Of a DNA stretch of 6,976 nucleotides, positions 1 through 4,035 are shown one piece after another. The first letter of the stretch is position 1, and every line of letters starts with the position of its first letter. The position numbers and the translations under genes were made by a program. The DNA lies in NCBI GenBank assembly GCA_937915835.1, contig CALGHA010000085.1, positions 1-6,976 of the forward strand, given 5' to 3'. The stretch is from an uncultured Fretibacterium sp. GTDB lineage: Bacteria; Synergistota; Synergistia; Synergistales; Aminobacteriaceae. The notes beneath the pieces were generated by a model, which saw nothing but the letters and a program-made list of their open reading frames with translations, ran no database searches and was not told the DNA's origin.

Positions 1-2371
1 CTTCTCTAGTATCTTTATACGCAAACCAAGCCTGATAAAGTTCTGACAAGTCCGGAGCGGCTTTTTCCTGTTTAATCATGTTATAGCTTGTCTCTAGTGC
101 TCCGAGAGAGGCAAAACTCCAGCAAGTATTATATCCTTCTTGGTCTCTTACAGCTGGCAGAAGATTGGAGCTTCGGGGGTCATAGACTGACGGCAAAGTG
201 TCAGCAGCTGAGAATGAGGCGTTCTCGACGGAAGAATTTACGGGATTATTGGCGAGGTGCGATAAATCCAGAGGATCAGGAAGATCACCGTAAAACTCTA
301 AACCCTCAAAATATGCTTCGGGATCCTCGATATAGCGTGTGTATTCTTCAGCTTCTGGGGCAAAATCGGCTGAGACTGGCTCCCATTCGCAAATAAAAGC
401 AAGTGAAGTGTTATTGCTGCTATAGCTTATATATCCTCCAGAATTAACAGCTAGAGCATCGCCGTTCCCGCTTGTAGGAGCTTCTGCATTTTCGCCGTTA
501 ATCCACTGCCAGGAATTGCCGCTGATTTGCCTTGCGCCTATCCAATAAGTTCTGTTGCCGGATTGAGCGAGCATATTCTCGACAGCTTCAAGTTCTCCGT
601 CTTCGGTTAAGATTGCCAGATGTCCGCCGAGATTTTCGCAGTAGTCTCGTGCTTCCTGCCATGTGTTATTAAGAGTGAAAGCTCTGTAGACATGTCCGTT
701 GAAATTTACACCTGCGAGGCCTTCTTCGACGTCGGGATTAGCGGGGTAAAAGTTCCATTGATAGACGGCAGGATTTGAGGCATATTCATATGAACGTAAT
801 CTTACGCGAATACGCTTTACTATGCTTAGAGGCTGGGGAATATCCAAAGTATATGTGCCTGATGATGTATTTCTAATCCAGCTTGAGCGATAAGAATTTG
901 CCCAGCAATCACGCCCGCCCGCTCGGTCAAAATGAAATCTGAAAGATGTATTGTATGACGGTGTTATTGCTGTCGAAGTGTCAGAAGAAGTTACAATTTT
1001 ATATTTTACGGCTGTGATATATCCGTCCTCGCTGATAACTTCAATATACGGAACTCCTGAAGCAAGCTGTTCTTGTGTAGTCTTGTAACTGGGGATTACG
1101 CCGCTTCCGTTCATATTAAATTCTGCCGGTAATGTCCAAGTTATATTTTTCCCGTTAAATCCAGTTTCAGCGTCGCCAGCAAATGATAAATATCTTCCGT
1201 CATCGTCAACCGGCCAATATTCAAGATATCCATCACCAATTCCGCCTTCAGGATCAAACTTTAGCGTGAATGTCGTATCGCCTGTTATATAGTTTAAATT
1301 TTCGCCGGTCTCAAAATCTCTAAGATTATATCCTCCGCTTGGAATTCTAACGCGTCCTGCGTCAGTGAAATGTTTTGCTTCACATGTTGCCGGAGTTTTA
1401 TTCTCGATACCGAAGAAGATATATGAAAATTTTGCGTCTTTGAAGTCAGATTTTCCATTTATCAACGAGGCTTCTGACGCTTGATAAGGCCATAAATAAA
1501 GCTCGGGATGAGGAGATACGAAAAAATTCCAAGTATAAATTTCCGTGCTTTCGCCTTCCTTATAGCTGTTAAGTCTGGTTCTTACTTGATATATATCTGT
1601 CTCTCTGATGGGATTATCAAACATTAATACGCCTTCAGGATTTTTCCAGGCTTCAATATACCGCACACCTTCATTAGTTACAGGTTTGCCGTAATATATT
1701 TGCGAATCATCATAATCCCATATCTCGAAGACATCGAAAAGCATCCCAAAATCCTTAGATACAGGCGTTGAAATATCAGAAGGATTTACAACCCGCCAAT
1801 TAATTCCTGTTACATTCTCGCCCGAACGTATGAACTCGAAGTAAATCACAAAATTTTCAAGCTGTTCTTGCGTCGTCATATAATTCGAAAATGTATGTTG
1901 TCCGTTCCATGATGGATCATCCGGGAAATTCCAGCTTGCTGTTACACCGTTTAGGCCATTATCAGCTTCAATTGACGCTCGAAAATCACCGTTGATCTCA
2001 GTAAACGCCTGATAAGCCACTTCATCGCCTGAGGCTTTTCCTCCTTCAGGACCAAGTTTGAACGTCTGTGGAGTTCCTGAAACTTTCTGAAATTCCCGGC
2101 CGTTCCAGAATGAATAATTTCCGCCTGAAAGTGTTATGCTTCCTGTGAGATTGGCGTTTTCTTTAGTTGTATGAAGAGGCTTGTTTAAGACAGCGAAATA
2201 TAAATTACTAAATCGCGCGTTAGAATAATCTGGATGTCCGTCAGTAATTCCAGCTAACGACTCATGAGTATTCCATAATTCCACTTCCCCGAACGACGCC
2301 GACGCAAGCCCAATCACCAGCACTAAACACAACAAAAACTTTTTAAGCATGAAAAAATTACCTTCTTTCAT
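1..2371 (-). CDS. Secreted multidomain C-type-lectin / papain-family (C1) cysteine peptidase, 3' end missing
   Basis: Reading leftward from 2371, 790 codons stay open to the window edge, so the C-terminus is not seen. Residues 8-28 form a Sec signal peptide (KK, then a leucine/valine-rich core, ASA or SFG cleavage site) with no lipobox. Residues 31-289 and 290-545 are two copies of one unrecognised module. Residues 551-665 are a C-type-lectin-like domain (YWIG at 609-612, WQW at 621-623, final CEW at 661-663). Residues 666-725 resemble the pro-segment of bacterial C1 peptidases (PLDLSHL ending at 706). From about 726 the papain core starts: LPSVYDPR, then VRDQ with the oxyanion-hole Gln744, then TCWSFAS with the nucleophile Cys750. 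His and Asn of the catalytic site should lie beyond the edge. The likely role is a surface or secreted protease targeted by its lectin domain; the substrate is unknown. A second in-frame start lies at 2350. Family assignment is firm for the peptidase and good for the lectin fold. Confidence 0.88.
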   Translation of the reverse strand, partial: MKEGNFFMLKKFLLCLVLVIGLASASFGEVELWNTHESLAGITDGHPDYSNARFSNLYFAVLNKPLHTTKENANLTGSITLSGGNYSFWNGREFQKVSGTPQTFKLGPEGGKASGDEVAYQAFTEINGDFRASIEADNGLNGVTASWNFPDDPSWNGQHTFSNYMTTQEQLENFVIYFEFIRSGENVTGINWRVVNPSDISTPVSKDFGMLFDVFEIWDYDDSQIYYGKPVTNEGVRYIEAWKNPEGVLMFDNPIRETDIYQVRTRLNSYKEGESTEIYTWNFFVSPHPELYLWPYQASEASLINGKSDFKDAKFSYIFFGIENKTPATCEAKHFTDAGRVRIPSGGYNLRDFETGENLNYITGDTTFTLKFDPEGGIGDGYLEYWPVDDDGRYLSFAGDAETGFNGKNITWTLPAEFNMNGSGVIPSYKTTQEQLASGVPYIEVISEDGYITAVKYKIVTSSDTSTAITPSYNTSFRFHFDRAGGRDCWANSYRSSWIRNTSSGTYTLDIPQPLSIVKRIRVRLRSYEYASNPAVYQWNFYPANPDVEEGLAGVNFNGHVYRAFTLNNTWQEARDYCENLGGHLAILTEDGELEAVENMLAQSGNRTYWIGARQISGNSWQWINGENAEAPTSGNGDALAVNSGGYISYSSNNTSLAFICEWEPVSADFAPEAEEYTRYIEDPEAYFEGLEFYGDLPDPLDLSHLANNPVNSSVENASFSAADTLPSVYDPRSSNLLPAVRDQEGYNTCWSFASLGALETSYNMIKQEKAAPDLSELYQAWFAYKDTRE
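737..1504 (-). repeat. Second copy of a ~260-residue module in the lectin-peptidase
   Basis: Residues 290-545 repeat the pattern of residues 31-289. Shared landmarks in order: E-L-x-W at the start, S-x-A then G-x-x-D, A-x-FS, a G-x-Y strand, TF-x-L before PEGG, G-x-NG before a Trp, an asparagine-glycine turn, the identical hexapeptide TTQEQL (431-436), SD-x-ST, R-x-RL-x-SY, and Y-x-WNF (Trp539) at the end. The family is not recognised; it looks like an all-beta extracellular module. Confidence 0.8.
1505..2281 (-). repeat. First copy of the ~260-residue module in the lectin-peptidase
   Basis: Residues 31-289, directly after the signal peptide. It carries the same landmarks as the following copy: ELW (31-33), ARFSNLYF, PEGG, NGLNG, TTQEQL (166-171), SDIST, RTRLNSY and YTWNF (Trp281). 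The end-to-end offset between copies is about 258-265 residues, so this is a tandem duplication of a whole domain or domain pair. No known family is recognised. Confidence 0.8.
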
Positions 2372-2383
2372 AAAAAATTAAGT

Positions 2384-2388
2384 CCTCC
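2384..2388 (-). promoter_or_regulatory. Ribosome binding site choosing the lectin-peptidase start
   Basis: GGAGG on the minus strand lies 12 nt before the ATG at 2371. A weaker GAAGG (2361-2365) lies 10 nt before the in-frame ATG at 2350. The sugar-binding protein gene in this window uses AGGAGG with an 11-nt spacer, so the 2371 start is preferred. The 2350 start gives the more typical signal-peptide beginning (MLKKF) and cannot be excluded; the two differ by seven residues. Confidence 0.55.
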
Positions 2389-2445
2389 AGGCAAAATTAC
2401 ACCTGAAAGACTTTATTCTCTTCTTGCTATTTATTTTTGAGGGAT

Positions 2446-2499
2446 TTACGGCAAAATCAAAAGGTGGCTTGTGGCTTGTATTTTAGCAGTCATTAACAA
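2446..2499 (-). CDS. Possible leader micro-ORF upstream of the lectin-peptidase
   Basis: On the minus strand a strong GGAGGG (2509-2514) is followed 9 nt later by TTG (2499) and, in the same frame, by ATG (2493). The frame runs 15-17 codons (about MTAKIQATSHLLILP from the ATG) to a TAA at 2446-2448, 75 nt before the lectin-peptidase start. It contains the tandem 7-bp repeat at 2464-2477. The only support is the ribosome-binding site and position. A chance match in AT-rich spacer DNA is quite possible, and no run of regulatory codons typical of an attenuator peptide is visible. Confidence 0.15.
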   Translation of the reverse strand: MLMTAKIQATSHLLILP

Positions 2500-2542
2500 T
2501 TTCGTCTACCCTCCAATTAATGATTTTGAGAATTATATCACA

Positions 2543-2872
2543 TCACTCAAGATTAGCTTCTTCCGTCTTAATCTCCCAGTGAATTAAAAACGTCAACGCC
2601 CCGCGCAAAACTATAATTGCTCCGAGTATAGCGAGTTCCGACCATTCACGGACAATAACCGTACGCAAAACCTCTCCGCCGAGCTTGAACTCCAGAGCTA
2701 AAGCAATTCCCTTCGCAAGAGTTAATCTCACGTTCCTATCACGCTTCAAACATCCCCAGATACTTTTTACCGCTGTGGTCAGAAGGATTACGACACCGAC
2801 GCACTCCATTAATAACACGCCGTATTGCACGATAAGTTGAAAGATTTCTTCGATTTCCTGTAACAAGGCCAT
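2543..2872 (-). CDS. DUF1622 family small integral membrane protein
   Basis: A complete 109-residue protein. The match to DUF1622 rests on its typical core: a KGIALALEFKLGGEVLRT stretch at residues 54-71, followed by IVREWSELAILGAIIVLRGALTFLIHWEI. Two clear hydrophobic segments are seen (about 13-37 and 78-98), with a moderately hydrophobic middle stretch that may enter the membrane. A basic loop, KRDRNVR, lies at 43-49. The function of the family is unknown; it is a conserved inner-membrane protein found in many bacteria. GGGAG lies 9 nt before the ATG and supports the start. It lies 171 nt upstream of the lectin-peptidase on the same strand with no clear terminator between, so co-transcription is possible but not shown. 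Confidence 0.87.
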   Translation of the reverse strand: MALLQEIEEIFQLIVQYGVLLMECVGVVILLTTAVKSIWGCLKRDRNVRLTLAKGIALALEFKLGGEVLRTVIVREWSELAILGAIIVLRGALTFLIHWEIKTEEANLE

Positions 2873-2938
2873 AATTAACAGCTCCCTTTTTTCTCTGATT
2901 GTAACATGAGATAAAATTTACGACTTCAAAGTTTTATA

Positions 2939-2950
2939 CGCATAAATGCG
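2939..2950. promoter_or_regulatory. Perfect 5-bp inverted repeat, possible operator
   Basis: CGCAT-AA-ATGCG is a perfect 12-bp palindromic element in the divergent intergenic region, 12 nt upstream of the -35 box of the rightward promoter. It could bind a dimeric regulator acting on either divergent gene. There is no U-tract, so it is not a terminator. No regulator gene is present in the window to pair with it. Confidence 0.3.
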
Positions 2951-2962
2951 GGAAATTCTTAA

Positions 2963-2991
2963 TTGCAAGTTTCACATCAAGGCTGTATCAT
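2963..2991 (+). promoter_or_regulatory. Sigma70-like promoter of the sugar-binding protein gene
   Basis: TTGCAA (2963-2968) and TATCAT (2986-2991) are separated by exactly 17 nt and match the -35 and -10 consensus at 4/6 and 5/6 positions. Transcription would start near 2998, giving a 5' leader of about 50 nt before the ATG at 3050. It is the best promoter seen in the window. Confidence 0.55.
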
Positions 2992-3000
2992 TTTCATGAT
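2987..3000. promoter_or_regulatory. Inverted repeat overlapping the -10 box
   Basis: ATCAT-TTTC-ATGAT is a perfect 5-bp inverted repeat that begins inside the -10 hexamer and covers the expected transcription start. A repressor bound here would block the promoter. It is short and AT-rich, so chance is a real alternative. Confidence 0.22.
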
Positions 3001-3032
3001 TAAAATTTTTCCACAATTACAAATTTATATTC

Positions 3033-3038
3033 AGGAGG
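3033..3038 (+). promoter_or_regulatory. Ribosome binding site fixing the sugar-binding protein start
   Basis: A full AGGAGG lies 11 nt before the ATG at 3050. It shows that the frame open from 2963 does not start there: the upstream ATG has no such site, it would overlap the -35 box, and it would bury the signal peptide. Confidence 0.85.
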
Positions 3039-3049
3039 TATTTTGTTTC

Positions 3050-3973
3050 ATGAAGAAAGTTTTATTGCTTGCTTTCACGTTACTTCTTGTTGTCAGCTTT
3101 TGCGGAGTTTCATCTGCTGAGGGAAAGAAATTCGGCGCAACCTACATGACCATGAATAACCCGTTTTTCGGCGCAATGAACGATGCCATTAAGAAAGCTG
3201 TCGAAGCTAACGGCGATACATTGATTACTCTTGACCCGGCACTTGACCAGGTAAAGCAGATCAGCCAAATCGAGGACATGATCGCTCAGGGTGTCGTCGC
3301 AATCTTCCTTAACCCTGTAGACTGGCAGGGAGTAGCTCCTGCTCTTCTTGCTTGCCAGGAAGCCGGAGTTCCGATTATCAACGTTGACGCTCCTGTTTAT
3401 GATGAAGAGTATGTTGCATGTATCGTTGCTTCAGATAACCTTTCAGCGGGCTTAATCTGCGGTGAAGACATGCTCAAGAGAATTAAGGGCGGAAAAGTCG
3501 TAATCCTTGAACATCCAACAGCAAAGAGCGGCGTTGACAGAATTTTAAACTTTGACAAGATCATCAGCGAGCATCCGGAGTTCACAGTCGTTGCACGCCA
3601 GAGTTCAGAAGGTCAGCTCGAAATCGCAATGCCCGTCATGGAGAATATCATTCAGGCCAATCCTGACATAGCCGCTGTTATGTGCTTGAACGACCCGACA
3701 GCACTCGGAGCAATCGCGGCCCTCAGAGCAGCAGACGCAATCAAAGGAGTTCTCGTTTACGGAGTTGACGGCTCACCTGACGCAAAGAAAATGATTAAAG
3801 AAGGCTTCATGACCGGAACAGCCGCACAGTCGCCGATTAATATCGGAGTTATCGCTACGGAAATGGCGTATAAAATTCTTAACGGCGAAAAAGTCGAGAA
3901 GCATGTACCTGTTGCAGTCCAGTTAATCACAGCTGAGAACGTCGACGAGTTCGGTTTAGACAGCTGGCAGTAA
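3050..3973 (+). CDS. Periplasmic sugar-binding protein of ABC transport, RbsB / Peripla_BP_4 type
   Basis: A complete 307-residue protein, the usual length for the family. Residues 1-23 are a Sec signal peptide (MKK, hydrophobic core, SSA cleavage); Cys18 is not in a lipobox, so a soluble periplasmic form is expected. The two-lobed type-I binding fold follows. By alignment from memory with ribose-binding protein, the ligand-contact positions are NNPFF (36-40), Asp113 in NVDAP, Arg164, Asn214 in LND, Asp240 in GVDGSPD and Gln260 in TAAQSP. The Arg that follows the Asp in RbsB is replaced by Ala114, so the ligand is probably a pentose, hexose or related polyol other than ribose; it cannot be named. 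No ATPase or permease gene is adjacent, and a terminator follows at once, so the gene is transcribed alone or with read-through into the adhesin-like gene. Confidence 0.9.
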   Translation: MKKVLLLAFTLLLVVSFCGVSSAEGKKFGATYMTMNNPFFGAMNDAIKKAVEANGDTLITLDPALDQVKQISQIEDMIAQGVVAIFLNPVDWQGVAPALLACQEAGVPIINVDAPVYDEEYVACIVASDNLSAGLICGEDMLKRIKGGKVVILEHPTAKSGVDRILNFDKIISEHPEFTVVARQSSEGQLEIAMPVMENIIQANPDIAAVMCLNDPTALGAIAALRAADAIKGVLVYGVDGSPDAKKMIKEGFMTGTAAQSPINIGVIATEMAYKILNGEKVEKHVPVAVQLITAENVDEFGLDSWQ

Positions 3974-3985
3974 GAAATATTATGT

Positions 3986-4019
3986 CCCCTTGTCGACCGG
4001 CAGGGGGATTATTTTTTTA
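3986..4019 (+). terminator. Intrinsic terminator after the sugar-binding protein gene
   Basis: CCCCTTG (3986-3992) pairs with CAGGGGG (4001-4007), giving 7 pairs with one T-G wobble around an 8-nt loop. The run ATTATTTTTTTAT follows directly. It begins 13 nt after the stop codon at 3973. The stem is GC-rich but short and the T-run is interrupted at its start, so partial read-through is plausible. Confidence 0.8.
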
Positions 4020-4035
4020 TAAGGGGGATTTATTT

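Noticed and set aside
88..396. Plus-strand open frame of about 100 codons
   Set aside because: It lies opposite the lectin-peptidase, whose frame here carries clear papain and lectin motifs. Its product is basic and without motifs.
2464..2477. Tandem GTGGCTT x2
   Set aside because: Only two 7-bp units; too short to call a functional repeat or CRISPR-like element.
2491..2521. CATTAA ... TTAATG inverted repeat downstream of the DUF1622 gene
   Set aside because: Only six AT-rich pairs around a ~19-nt loop and no T-run, so not a terminator for the minus strand.
2963..3049. 29-residue N-terminal extension of the sugar-binding protein
   Set aside because: AGGAGG at 3033-3038 and a normal signal peptide fix the start at 3050; the upstream ATG coincides with the predicted -35 box.
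3063..3103. Lipoprotein signal at Cys18 of the sugar-binding protein
   Set aside because: The residues before the Cys (VSF) do not fit a lipobox, and an SSA signal-peptidase I site follows.
3397..3585. Minus-strand frame inside the sugar-binding protein gene
   Set aside because: It is antisense to well-conserved binding-protein sequence, with no ribosome-binding site or motif noted.
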